DNA from: Alphaproteobacteria bacterium
GTDB lineage: Bacteria; Pseudomonadota; Alphaproteobacteria; Rhodospirillales; Magnetovibrionaceae
Direction of reading: 5' to 3'
DNA length: 39,044 nt
Assembly (NCBI GenBank): GCA_015231605.1
Contig: JADGBG010000003.1
Location: 1-39,044, forward strand
The notes under the pieces are model-generated. The model saw nothing but the letters and a program-made list of their open reading frames with translations. It had not been told where the DNA came from and searched no databases. Within the stretch, counting starts at the first letter, position 1. Each line of letters opens with the position of its first letter. This document shows positions 29,940 through 38,556 of the stretch, one piece after another. A program made the translations under genes and the position numbers.

Positions 29940-30740
29940 ATGGGTGAGGTGGAGCCCCTGGGCCACTGGAGTCGGGACTGCCCGTTGTGCGGGCGCGACA
30001 ACCGCGCGCTGGCGGAAGGGGAGTTCAGCACGGTCGGCTGGATCCTCAAAACCTGCGAGCGCTGCGCCATGGTTTACGTGGAAAGCGGCGATGCGCGAAG
30101 GCCGCCTCCCGGCCGGGAGGCGTCGCGGTTCACGCGGCTGCGCTTGCGCTTCGCGTTGCGCAAGGATTTCCCGACGCTGGTGGAGGTGTGGGCCAAGCCC
30201 GGCGCCGTGTTGGACATGGCGTGCGGCGACGGGACGCGCTGGGACGAATTGTCCCCGGCCTTCGTGCCGTTCGGGATCGAGGCGGACGCGGAACGGGCCG
30301 CGATGGCGCATGGACGCTTCGCCGCGCGTGGCGGAACGTGCCTGAACGCATCCCTGTTCGGCGGTTTGACGGCGTTCGTGGACCGGACATGCACCGCCGT
30401 GGTCATGCGCTCCTGCCTGGCGCGCGAGATGGATCCGCTGGCGGTGTTGCGCGAAGCCCATCGCGTTCTGCAGCCGGGCGGAGTGGTTCTGGTCAAGACC
30501 CCCAATTTCGCCTCGCTGAATCGGTTGGCGCTGGGGCGGCGCTGGTGCGGGCTGCGTCCCTACGAACACCTCAACCACTTCACCCCGGCGACCTTGCGCA
30601 AAATGGCGGAGAAAGCCGGGTTTCGCGCCCACTACGGGCTGACCTACACACTGCCGACGTCGGACAGCATGTACGTCGTCTTGAAAAAGGAAGGCGGCGA
30701 AAGCCGCGCGCCCCGGTCGTGCGGCGGCGGATGTTGTTGA
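29940..30740 (+). CDS. SAM-dependent methyltransferase with N-terminal zinc ribbon
   Basis: 266 aa. The N-terminus carries CPLCGRDN and CERC, a likely four-Cys zinc ribbon (residues about 14-41). A class I methyltransferase follows: VLDMACGDGTRWDEL is the SAM-binding motif I, and VLREAHRVLQPGGVVLVKTP is the later strand-helix. YEHLNHFTPATLRKMAEKAGF is typical of the Methyltransf_23 group that acts on sugars or lipids linked to surface polymers. The end is Cys-rich (SCGGGCC). ATG 29940 chosen. It begins 5 bp after argC, so co-transcription is likely. Substrate unknown. Confidence 0.85.
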   Translation: MGEVEPLGHWSRDCPLCGRDNRALAEGEFSTVGWILKTCERCAMVYVESGDARRPPPGREASRFTRLRLRFALRKDFPTLVEVWAKPGAVLDMACGDGTRWDELSPAFVPFGIEADAERAAMAHGRFAARGGTCLNASLFGGLTAFVDRTCTAVVMRSCLAREMDPLAVLREAHRVLQPGGVVLVKTPNFASLNRLALGRRWCGLRPYEHLNHFTPATLRKMAEKAGFRAHYGLTYTLPTSDSMYVVLKKEGGESRAPRSCGGGCC

Positions 30741-30830
30741 AGGCTGATAATTCTGGTGATTTTTTCGTCCTGCCCCCATATGTTAAATGCATTGGGGAAA
30801 TGAATTTGCGTCGATGCGGCGATCGGGATC

Positions 30831-32933
30831 ATGGCTGATCATACATACGGGAATGTTGGAGACCTTAAAGAGGCGCTGACGGCATGCGAGGATCGGTTTT
30901 CGACCGTCTTCGGTTCCAGTCCCAGCGCGATCGCAATCTCCACTTTGGAAACCGGGCATATCTACGCCGTCAACGACGCCTGGTTGAAGTCCTTCGGTTA
31001 TCAGCGCGACGAAGTGATCGGCCGCACGTCCCTGGATCTTGGAATCTGGCCGAGCGACGCCGACCGGGAGCGTTTCGTCGACGCCTTTCGCACGCGCGGC
31101 AATCTGCGCAATCACGAAGTGCGGATGCTGAATAAGGGAGGGAAAGACCGGACGTTCCTGATTTCCGCCGACGAAATCGAATACGACCGCGACCTGCGGC
31201 TGATGGTCGTCCTGAACGACATCACCGAGCGCAAGGCCATGGAAGAGGCGTTGCGCCGCTCCCACGACGACCTGGAACGCATCGTCGAAGAGCGGACCCG
31301 CGAACTCCAGAAACAGGTCAGCGCCACGGAAAAGGCGCGGGCCGAAGCCTTGCAAAGCGAACAGCACTTCCAGCAGGTCAACCGCATGCTGCACTCGGTG
31401 TTGGACACCATTCCGGTCCGCGTGTTCTGGAAGGACACGGATTTGAATTTCGCCGGGTGCAACCGTCTGTTCGCGCAGGATGCCGGGTTCGACGGCCCGC
31501 GCGACGTGGTGGGGCGCAACGACACCCATATGCCGTGGAAGGCGCATGCCGTTCAATACCGCGCCGACGAGCAGACCGTCCTCAGCACCGACACGTCGTT
31601 GGTCGGTTACGAAGAACAGCAGACCACGTCAAGTGGCGAAACGGTCTGGCGGAACACCAGCAAGATTCCCCTGCGCGGCGCTGATGGGAACATCATCGGC
31701 ATCCTTGGCATGTACGAGGACATCACCGATCGCAAGGCGCAGGAACGGGAACTTGAACAGGCCAAGGAGGCGGCCGAACGCGCCAATCTGGCCAAGTCCC
31801 AGTTCCTATCGTCCATGAGCCACGAACTGCGCACGCCGTTGAACGCGATCCTGGGTTTTTCCCAACTGCTGGAATACGACCCGGCCAACCCGCTGAACGC
31901 GGCGCAACTGGATCACGTCGAACAGATCAAGAAGGGGGGCAAGCATCTCCTGGAGCTGATCAACGAAATCCTCGAACTGGCGCGCATCGAATCCGGGCGC
32001 ATGGAGGTCCAGATCGAGGACGTCAACGTCACCAACGTGTTCGAGGACGTGGTCACCATGATCCAGCCCATGGCGGACAAACGCGCCATCACGTTCCACG
32101 CCCCGGGCCTGCGCTGCCAATGTTCGCCGATCCGCGTCGATGCGTTCCGCTATAAACAGATTTTGTTGAACCTGTTGTCCAACGCCGTGAAATACAACAA
32201 TGAGAACGGCGAAATCACCCTGTCGTGCGAGGAACGGGACGGGTGGCTGCGCGTCAAGGTATCCGACACCGGTCCGGGCATTTCGGACGAACAGATGAAG
32301 GAACTGTTCCAGCCCTTCAACCGTCTGGGTGCGGAGGAAACGGCCATCGAGGGCACCGGTATCGGCCTTACCATCACCAAGCAGTTGGTGGAATACATGG
32401 GCGGCGAGATCGGCGTGTCTTCGCACGTGGGCAGGGGGACCGACTTCTGGATCGATTTCCCAGCCGTCGCCAAGCCGCAATGCGATGCGCCCAAGCCCGC
32501 ACAGGAAGAGCCCAAGAAATTTCTCGACGGCAAGGTCGAGGATGCGGGCTATCTGGGCAAGGTCATGTACGTCGAGGACAACCCCGCAAACATGCTGTTG
32601 ATGAAGACCGTGTTCAAACGCTTCAGCAAACTGCGTCTGGTCACCGCCACCAACGCCCTGGACGGGCTGGCGACGGCGGATGCCGAACAGCCGGACATGA
32701 TCATGCTGGACATCAACCTGCCGGGCATGAACGGCATCGAGTTGCTGGGGGAACTGCACAAACGCGGGTTCCAAGGGACCCCCGTCATCGCCATCAGCGC
32801 CAACGCCATGGCGGCGGACGTGCAGGCCGGCATCGACGCGGGATTCGATGCGTACCTCACCAAACCGCTCGACATCTCCCTGTTGATGAAGGAACTGGAG
32901 CGCGCCTTCGGTTCCGCCGGTTTGGGCGCATAA
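30831..32933 (+). CDS. Hybrid sensor histidine kinase, PAS-PAS-HisKA-HATPase-receiver
   Basis: 700 aa, no membrane helix, so a cytoplasmic sensor. Two PAS domains (about 15-140 and 185-305) are joined by a coiled coil. HisKA carries H331 in SMSHELRTPLNAILGFSQLL. The ATPase part has NLLSNAVKYNN (N box), DTGPGISDE (G1) and GTGIGLTITKQL (G2). The C-terminal receiver has D627 (MIMLDINLPGMNG) and a later Lys (YLTKPLD). The signal is unknown; PAS domains often read redox or oxygen through cofactors. No response regulator is adjacent, so its output may be one of the orphan receivers in this window (14079, 23224 or 25546). The ribosome site is weak (GATCGGGATC). Confidence 0.92.
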   Translation: MADHTYGNVGDLKEALTACEDRFSTVFGSSPSAIAISTLETGHIYAVNDAWLKSFGYQRDEVIGRTSLDLGIWPSDADRERFVDAFRTRGNLRNHEVRMLNKGGKDRTFLISADEIEYDRDLRLMVVLNDITERKAMEEALRRSHDDLERIVEERTRELQKQVSATEKARAEALQSEQHFQQVNRMLHSVLDTIPVRVFWKDTDLNFAGCNRLFAQDAGFDGPRDVVGRNDTHMPWKAHAVQYRADEQTVLSTDTSLVGYEEQQTTSSGETVWRNTSKIPLRGADGNIIGILGMYEDITDRKAQERELEQAKEAAERANLAKSQFLSSMSHELRTPLNAILGFSQLLEYDPANPLNAAQLDHVEQIKKGGKHLLELINEILELARIESGRMEVQIEDVNVTNVFEDVVTMIQPMADKRAITFHAPGLRCQCSPIRVDAFRYKQILLNLLSNAVKYNNENGEITLSCEERDGWLRVKVSDTGPGISDEQMKELFQPFNRLGAEETAIEGTGIGLTITKQLVEYMGGEIGVSSHVGRGTDFWIDFPAVAKPQCDAPKPAQEEPKKFLDGKVEDAGYLGKVMYVEDNPANMLLMKTVFKRFSKLRLVTATNALDGLATADAEQPDMIMLDINLPGMNGIELLGELHKRGFQGTPVIAISANAMAADVQAGIDAGFDAYLTKPLDISLLMKELERAFGSAGLGA

Positions 32934-32936
32934 TTC

Positions 32937-33467
32937 TCAGCGTTCCAGCTTGGGCAGCCCGAAAGCGCGGGCATAGGCGTCCCATTGCTCCACGGGCGGT
33001 TCCTCCATGCGGCGGCGCATCAGCGGCGCGGTCTTGTCGTCATCGACATGGCGCAGGTCCAGGCCATAGATCGTGCGTCCCTGTTCGTCGGTTTTCCGGG
33101 TCAGGGCCACGCCCGCGTAGGCGCTCAGCGGCGCCGTCAGCCGGCGGCTGTAGAGTGGGGCGCGACGCAGCACTTCGACCTGGCCGGTTTGCGTGTCCAC
33201 GCTCACCACGATGCGGCCGTACCAACTGAACACGCCGATCGTCAGCAGCGCCAGGCTCAACGCCGAAACGCCCAGCGCATACGGCAATTGCGCGCCGTCC
33301 AGGATCGCCATGGCGATGAAGTAGGTGGCGACGATCAATCCGCCCTTGCCCAGCGCCACGGCGACGAACGCGGTGATCACCTGCATGCGGATGGCGATGG
33401 CGTGCGGCGCGCGCTCCAGGTCCAATTCAAAGAATTCCGGGTTGTTCCGGATGTATCGAAAGATCAT
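32937..33467 (-). CDS. Conserved small membrane protein downstream of parE
   Basis: 176 aa. Two membrane helices (about 28-52 and 60-82; VITAFVAVALGKGGLIVATYF, ALGVSALSLALLTIGVFSWY) are followed by a beta-rich cytoplasmic part: IVVSVDTQTGQVEVLRRAPL, then TIYGLDLRHVDDDK. This layout resembles small membrane proteins with a PH-like or DUF-type domain, but I do not recognise the family. The gene starts 10 bp after parE stops on the same strand, so it is co-transcribed. It converges on the histidine kinase gene with a 3-bp gap. Confidence 0.7.
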   Translation of the reverse strand: MIFRYIRNNPEFFELDLERAPHAIAIRMQVITAFVAVALGKGGLIVATYFIAMAILDGAQLPYALGVSALSLALLTIGVFSWYGRIVVSVDTQTGQVEVLRRAPLYSRRLTAPLSAYAGVALTRKTDEQGRTIYGLDLRHVDDDKTAPLMRRRMEEPPVEQWDAYARAFGLPKLER

Positions 33468-33477
33468 GGCCTAGCGC

Positions 33478-35547
33478 CTAGACATCGATGGTTTCCACGA
33501 AACGGGCGTGTTCCTGGATGTAGGCGTAGCGCAGTTCGGCCTTCTTGCCCATCAGGCTTTCCACCAGTTCCTCGGTGTCGTGCATGTCGTCCCAATCGGT
33601 TTCGGCATGGCCGGTCGGGATGGTGACGCGCAACAGCACGCGCTTGTCCGGGTTCATGGTGGTGTCCTTCAACTGCGCGGGCGGCATTTCGCCCAGGCCC
33701 TTGAAGCGGTTGATTTCGATCTTGCCCCGGCCCGTGAATTCCGTGGCGAGCAGTTCGTCCTTGTGCGCGTCGTCCCGCGCATAGATCACCTTGTCGCCCT
33801 GCGCGATGCGGTAAAGTGGAGGCATGGCGATGTAAAGATGACCGTTTTCAATCAGTTTCGGCGTTTCCTTGAAAAAGTACGTCATCAATAGCGAGGCGAT
33901 GTGCGCGCCGTCCACGTCGGCGTCGGTCATGATGATGATCTTTTCATAGCGCAACGCTTCATCGTCGTAGTGCTTGCGCGTGCCGCAGCCGAGCGCTTCG
34001 CTCAGATCGTTGAGTTCCTGGTTTGCCTTCAGCTTGTCGGTGGTCGCGGAGGCGACGTTGAGGATCTTCCCGCGCAACGGCAAAATCGCCTGAGTGCGCC
34101 GGTCGCGCGCCTGCTTGGCGGATCCGCCGGCGCTGTCGCCTTCTACTATGAACAGTTCGGTGCCCTCTTGCGTCGCCAGGCTGCAATCGGCCAGCTTGCC
34201 GGGCAGGCGCAGCTTCTTGGTCGCGGACTTGCGTTTGGTTTCCTGCTCAAGGCGCTTGCGGGTGCGGATGTTGGCGCGCTCCACCGCGTTGTCCAGCAGA
34301 ACCTTGGCGACCTTGGGGTCGGAACTGAGCCAGTGATCGAACCGGTCGCGCACCGTGTTTTCCACCAGTCGTTGGGCGTCGGCGGTGGCCAGCTTGTCCT
34401 TGGTCTGGCCCTGGAACTGTGGATCGGCGATGAACACCGACAGCATCACGCAGCCCCCACCGATGACGTCGTCGGCCATCACCTTGGCCGCGCGCTTGTC
34501 GCCGGTCAGGTCAGCATAGGCCTTGATGCCTTTGGTCAGCGCGCTTTTCAGGCCCGATTCATGGGTGCCGCCTTGGGGCGTCGGCACGGTGTTGCAGTAC
34601 GAGTTGAGAAATCCGTCCTCGTCGGTCGGCCAGGCCACCGCCCATTCCACGCGGCCGGGCGCGTCGGGGAAATCCGCGCGGCCCTCGAACGGGGTGGGGG
34701 TCACGGTGCGCCGGCCTTCCAGCAGGCTGGCGACGTAATCGGCCAGGCCGCCCGGAAAATGCAGTTCGGCCTTTTCCGGGACGTCCTTGTCTTCCTTGTC
34801 CTTGAGCAGCGCCGGATCGCACGACCAGCGGATTTTCACGCCGCGGTACAAATACGCTTTTGACCGCACCATGCGCCACAGGGTGTGCGGGCGGAAATGG
34901 GTGCGCGTGCCGAAAATGTCGGTGTCGGGCACGAACGTCACGGTGGTGCCGCGCCGGTTGGGCATGGGGCCCAGGTCTTCCAGCCGCGTGGTGGGGAACC
35001 CCCGCGAATAGTTCTGCCGCCACAGCCGCTTGTCCTTGGCGACCTCGACGATCAGTTCCGACGACAGGGCGTTCACCACGGACGAGCCCACGCCATGCAG
35101 GCCGCCCGAGGTCTCGTAAGCGCCGCCACCGAACTTGCCGCCCGAGTGCAACGTGGTGAAGATCACCTCCAGCGCGGACTTGTCGTTGAACTTGGGGTGG
35201 GGATCGACCGGGATGCCGCGACCGTTGTCGCGCACCGTCAGGCGGTTGCCGGGGTCCAGTTGGACCTCGATCACGCTGGCGTGGCCGGCCACGGCCTCGT
35301 CCATGGAATTGTCGATGATTTCCGCCGCCAGGTGATGGTACGCGCGCTCGTCCGTGCCGCCGATGTACATGCCGGGGCGTTTGCGTACGGGCTCCAACCC
35401 CTCCAACACCTCGATGTCGGCGGCCGTGTAGACGCCGCCGCCCGCGCTGGCGGCCTGGGGCTTGGATTTTTTAGGTGCGGCGGGCTTCGGGGCCGGCCGT
35501 TCCGGTTCGGGCGCGGGGGTATCGGAAACGTCGAACAGGTCGCTCAT
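33478..35547 (-). CDS. parE: DNA topoisomerase IV subunit B
   Basis: 689 aa. A Pro/Ala/Lys-rich leader (MSDLFDVSDTPAPEPERPAP) precedes the GHKL ATPase: IIDNSMDEAVAG, DNGRGIPV, TSGGLHGVGSSVVNALS. The TOPRIM region has EGDSAGGSAKQARDR and IMTDADVDGAHIASLL, and the C-terminus is RFVETIDV, typical of ParE rather than GyrB. It decatenates daughter chromosomes with ParC. ATG 35547 is taken because ParE proteins of this lineage begin MSDLFD; in-frame ATGs at 35568 and 35574 give no better ribosome site. Confidence 0.97.
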   Translation of the reverse strand: MSDLFDVSDTPAPEPERPAPKPAAPKKSKPQAASAGGGVYTAADIEVLEGLEPVRKRPGMYIGGTDERAYHHLAAEIIDNSMDEAVAGHASVIEVQLDPGNRLTVRDNGRGIPVDPHPKFNDKSALEVIFTTLHSGGKFGGGAYETSGGLHGVGSSVVNALSSELIVEVAKDKRLWRQNYSRGFPTTRLEDLGPMPNRRGTTVTFVPDTDIFGTRTHFRPHTLWRMVRSKAYLYRGVKIRWSCDPALLKDKEDKDVPEKAELHFPGGLADYVASLLEGRRTVTPTPFEGRADFPDAPGRVEWAVAWPTDEDGFLNSYCNTVPTPQGGTHESGLKSALTKGIKAYADLTGDKRAAKVMADDVIGGGCVMLSVFIADPQFQGQTKDKLATADAQRLVENTVRDRFDHWLSSDPKVAKVLLDNAVERANIRTRKRLEQETKRKSATKKLRLPGKLADCSLATQEGTELFIVEGDSAGGSAKQARDRRTQAILPLRGKILNVASATTDKLKANQELNDLSEALGCGTRKHYDDEALRYEKIIIMTDADVDGAHIASLLMTYFFKETPKLIENGHLYIAMPPLYRIAQGDKVIYARDDAHKDELLATEFTGRGKIEINRFKGLGEMPPAQLKDTTMNPDKRVLLRVTIPTGHAETDWDDMHDTEELVESLMGKKAELRYAYIQEHARFVETIDV

Positions 35548-35714
35548 GGAAGATAGACATTCCTTCATCGTCACAAGGTCTGGGACGGCTGGTCCCGGCG
35601 GCGCGCACAGGGTATCCTATTCCCGGACGTCCCGCCGCATTTTCATCATAATGTGAATCGTGGCGCGTATCAGTACTATATCTCGCGTATGAGCGGAAGA
35701 TAAGGATCGGGACC

Positions 35715-36179
35715 ATGAACGAATCGGCGACCTCGACCACGGTCCAGACCAAGGACCGGCCCCGCGGCCAATTGGCCATCCGCCTGGTCGCCATGCCGGC
35801 CGACCTCAACGCCGGGGGGCACGTGTTCGGGGGCTGGATCCTGTCGCAGATGGACCTGGCGGGCGGCATTTGCGCCAGCGAACGGGCCCAAGGGCGCGTC
35901 GCCACCATCGCCATCACCGCCATGGAATTCCACCATCCGGTCCACGCCGGCGACGTGCTGAGCTGTTGGGGAGAAGTCACGAAGGTGGGCAACACCTCGC
36001 TCACCGTCCATGTCCAGGCCTGGTCGCGCCGTCACGACGGCCCGCGTCTGGTCGACCTCAAAGTCACCGAGGGCGATTTCGTGTTCGTGGCGCTGACGGA
36101 CGCGGGCGTTAAACGCTCCGTTCCGGCCGATCAGGAGCGGAATCAAGAGTGCTCCCCACATCCAACCGATCACCCGTGA
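35715..36179 (+). CDS. Acyl-CoA thioesterase (YciA-type hotdog)
   Basis: 154 aa. One hotdog domain with LNAGGHVFGGWILSQMD, the acyl-CoA thioesterase motif with the catalytic Asp in QMDLAGG, then MEFHHPVHAGDVLSCWGEVT and LKVTEGDFVFVALTD. It hydrolyses acyl-CoA to free acid and CoA in the cytoplasm; chain-length preference is unknown. AAGGATCGGGACC precedes the ATG. The upstream 167-bp region is shared with parE (divergent). Confidence 0.92.
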   Translation: MNESATSTTVQTKDRPRGQLAIRLVAMPADLNAGGHVFGGWILSQMDLAGGICASERAQGRVATIAITAMEFHHPVHAGDVLSCWGEVTKVGNTSLTVHVQAWSRRHDGPRLVDLKVTEGDFVFVALTDAGVKRSVPADQERNQECSPHPTDHP

Positions 36180-36224
36180 CCCGCCCCGGCGGTCCCGTTA
36201 CGCGGTCCGATCCGTCACCCTTTG

Positions 36225-36320
36225 TTACGCCACCATCAACAGCACGTACAATCCCACGAACAGGGATGTGGCCGCCGCGACTTCGCCCAGGATGCGTTCA
36301 ATTTTGACTGTACAGATCAT
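36225..36320 (-). CDS. 31-aa SOS-controlled membrane peptide candidate (SidA/TisB-like)
   Basis: 31 codons then TAA, with a perfect ribosome site AGGAGG 5 nt before the ATG. Sequence by segment: a charged start MICTVKIERILGE, then one hydrophobic helix from residue 14 to the C-terminus (VAAATSLFVGLYVLLMVA). Upstream on the same strand are TTGACA (36375-36370) and an alphaproteobacterial LexA box overlapping the promoter. Short single-helix peptides under LexA are known: Caulobacter SidA (29 aa, blocks division) and E. coli TisB (membrane depolariser). No sequence similarity is claimed. The gene sits between the thioesterase (convergent) and a DMT exporter. Too short for most gene callers. It could also be an unrelated small membrane protein with a chance box. 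Confidence 0.7.
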   Translation of the reverse strand: MICTVKIERILGEVAAATSLFVGLYVLLMVA

Positions 36321-36344
36321 GTCGTCCTCCTCTTTTCTGAACGA

Positions 36345-36375
36345 GAACAAAACATGAACATTCAGGGGTTGTCAA
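36345..36375 (-). promoter_or_regulatory. LexA (SOS) box and promoter of the 31-aa peptide
   Basis: GAAC-AAAACAT-GAAC at 36345-36359 reads GTTC-N7-GTTC on the minus strand, exactly the LexA site of alphaproteobacteria. A third GAAC lies at 36339-36342. A consensus -35 TTGACA is at 36375-36370; with 17 nt spacing the -10 falls inside the box (TTTTGT, weak), a classical place for repression. Confidence 0.72.
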
Positions 36376-36480
36376 GGGTTTTGAAGCGAACAATTTTATG
36401 CCGGGAGGATGGAAATCGGCCCGCGAAACCGTGAAATCGGATAAACTCGACCGTCACACGCACAAACGAAGGCTGACGGC

Positions 36481-37380
36481 ATGGGCCTGACCCGCTTGCC
36501 CCCGGTAATCCTGTTGACGTTGTCCGCCCTGTTTTGGGGCGGGAATTTCGTCGTGGGCCGGTGGGCGCACACGGAAATCGCGCCGCTCAGTCTGACGTAT
36601 TGGCGCTGGATTCTGGCGGGGGCGATCCTGCTGCCGTTCGTCGCGGGGCCGGTGTGGCGCGACCGCGCGCTGGTGCTGCGCCATTGGCGTCTGCTCGCCA
36701 TACTGTCCATGAGCGGCATGGCGATGTTTCACAGCTTCACCTACATCGCGCTGTCCACCACCACCGCCATCAACGCCGCCGTGGTGTTGGCGAGCATGCC
36801 GATGGTGATCCCGGTGGTGTCGTTTCTGATCGGCGACGAACGGCTCGGCCCGCGCCAAAGCCTGGGGATCGCCATATCGCTGGCCGGGGTGGGCGTGATC
36901 GTATCGCGGGGCGAGTGGGCCGTGCTGGCCGGGTTGCAGTTCACGCCGGGCGACGTGTGGATCCTGGCGGCCGTGCTGGCGTGGTCGGTCTATTCGGTGT
37001 TGTTGCGCCGCCTGCCGGCCGAGATGCCGCCGATGGTCATGCTGGGGGTTTGCATGTGGCTGGCGGTGGGGATGTTGACGCCGTTCTATCTGTGGGAACT
37101 GGGGCAGGTGGGGCCGTTCGCGCCGACGGGGCCGACGCTCGCGGCGCTGGCCTACGTCGCGGTGTTCGCTGGGATCGTGGCGTTCGTTTGTTGGAACGCG
37201 GCGGTGCCGCGGGTCGGCGCGAACAAGGCCGGGCTGTTCATCCACCTGATCCCGGTGTTCGCGTCGATCTTTTCCATTTTGTTTTTGGGCGAAAGCCTTT
37301 ACGCCTATCATTTCGCCGGGATCGCGCCCATCGTGGCGGGGATTTATCTGACCACCACGGCGAAAACGAGGGCCGACTGA
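36481..37380 (+). CDS. EamA/DMT family exporter
   Basis: 299 aa with ten predicted helices in two EamA repeats. The first starts LTLSALFWGGNFVVGRWAHT and the second WILAAVLAWSVYSVLLRRLP; GESLYAYHFAGIAPIVAGIY closes the second. Such proteins export amino acids, nucleosides or other metabolites; the substrate is unknown. Its stop is directly followed by the ATG of the MFS gene, so they form a two-gene operon. Confidence 0.9.
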   Translation: MGLTRLPPVILLTLSALFWGGNFVVGRWAHTEIAPLSLTYWRWILAGAILLPFVAGPVWRDRALVLRHWRLLAILSMSGMAMFHSFTYIALSTTTAINAAVVLASMPMVIPVVSFLIGDERLGPRQSLGIAISLAGVGVIVSRGEWAVLAGLQFTPGDVWILAAVLAWSVYSVLLRRLPAEMPPMVMLGVCMWLAVGMLTPFYLWELGQVGPFAPTGPTLAALAYVAVFAGIVAFVCWNAAVPRVGANKAGLFIHLIPVFASIFSILFLGESLYAYHFAGIAPIVAGIYLTTTAKTRAD

Positions 37381-38556
37381 ATGCACGGCCATCACTTCGG
37401 GCGCAACGCCTTCCTGCTCGCCACGGCCCAGGGGCTGTATCTGATTTCGGGCGTCACCTACATCATGTTCATGGGTCTGGCGGGGCAGATGCTGGCCGAC
37501 GTCAAATGGCTGGCCACGCTTCCGGTCGCGCTGATGACGGTCGGCACCGCCACCGCCACGGTGCCCATGTCCTTGCTGATGCGGCGCATCGGCCGGCGCG
37601 CGGGGTTTCTGATCGGCGCCACGGCGGGGGCGGGGAGCGGCGCGTTGGGCGCGTTCGCCATATCCCAGGGCAGTTTCGAATTGTTCTGCGCCGCCACGCT
37701 GGTGATGGGCGTGTATCAGGCCTGTTCGCAGTACTACCGTTTCGCCAGCATCGAAAGCGCGCCCCGCGACCAGGTCGGGCGCGCGGTGTCGTTCGTGTTG
37801 CTGGGCGGCGTGCTGTCGGCCCTGGTCGGCCCCACCATCGCGGTGGCCAGCCGCGATTTGCTGTCGCCGGTGCCGTTCGCGGGCGGCTTCCTGGTCTCGG
37901 CGGTCGTCGCCGTGGTGGCGATGGTTCCGCTGGCGCTGATCCGCATTCCCCGCCCGATGGAAGAAGAGAGCGGCGAGGGCGCGCGCCCGCTTTTGGTCAT
38001 CGCCCGCCAACCGGCGTTCGTCGCCGCCGTGCTCAACGCCGCCACCAGCTATGGCCTGATGGTGCTGGTGATGACGGCCACGCCCATCGCCATGGTCGGC
38101 TGCGGCTTCGCCATGGACGACACCGGCCACGTGATCCAGGGCCACGTGCTGGCCATGTTCGTGCCGTCGTTTTTCACCGGAACGCTGATCAAGCGCTTCG
38201 GCGTCGTGCCCGTGCTGTTCACCGGCATGGCGCTGTTCGGCCTGGCCGCCGCCGCCGCGCTGGCGGGACAGGCGTTCGGCAACTTCACCGTGGCGCTGAT
38301 TTTGCTGGGCGTGGCGTGGAATTTCCTGTTCGTCGGCGGCACCACCTTGCTGACCGAGGCCTATAGACCGGCCGAAAAAGCCAAGGTCCAGGGCGTCAAC
38401 GAATTCATCGTGTTCGCCGCCGCCGCCTCGGGCTCGTTTTCGTCGGGCGGCCTTTTGCACCTGTCCGGCTGGGATGCCGTCAACTGGTTCATGGCCCCGT
38501 TCCTGGCGATGACCTTCGCCGCGACGGCGTGGTACGCGCGCAGCCGCCGGGCCTAG
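37381..38556 (+). CDS. MFS transporter
   Basis: 391 aa with about 12 helices. LLMRRIGRRAGFLIGATAGA contains the loop 2-3 type motif. Other recognisable parts are YQACSQYYRFASIESAPRDQ (loop 4-5) and VGGTTLLTEAYRPAEKAKVQ in the second half, a pattern I associate with uncharacterised MFS proteins of alphaproteobacteria. The ATG at 37381 abuts the upstream stop, with GAGGG in the preceding gene as ribosome site. Its end overlaps the convergent TPR gene by 4 bp. Substrate unknown. Confidence 0.87.
   Translation: MHGHHFGRNAFLLATAQGLYLISGVTYIMFMGLAGQMLADVKWLATLPVALMTVGTATATVPMSLLMRRIGRRAGFLIGATAGAGSGALGAFAISQGSFELFCAATLVMGVYQACSQYYRFASIESAPRDQVGRAVSFVLLGGVLSALVGPTIAVASRDLLSPVPFAGGFLVSAVVAVVAMVPLALIRIPRPMEEESGEGARPLLVIARQPAFVAAVLNAATSYGLMVLVMTATPIAMVGCGFAMDDTGHVIQGHVLAMFVPSFFTGTLIKRFGVVPVLFTGMALFGLAAAAALAGQAFGNFTVALILLGVAWNFLFVGGTTLLTEAYRPAEKAKVQGVNEFIVFAAAASGSFSSGGLLHLSGWDAVNWFMAPFLAMTFAATAWYARSRRA

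Noticed and set aside
36454-38460. Long minus-strand frame opposite the DMT and MFS genes
   Set aside because: Composition (His, Arg, Gln, Asp) is that of an antisense shadow, and both plus-strand membrane proteins are clear.
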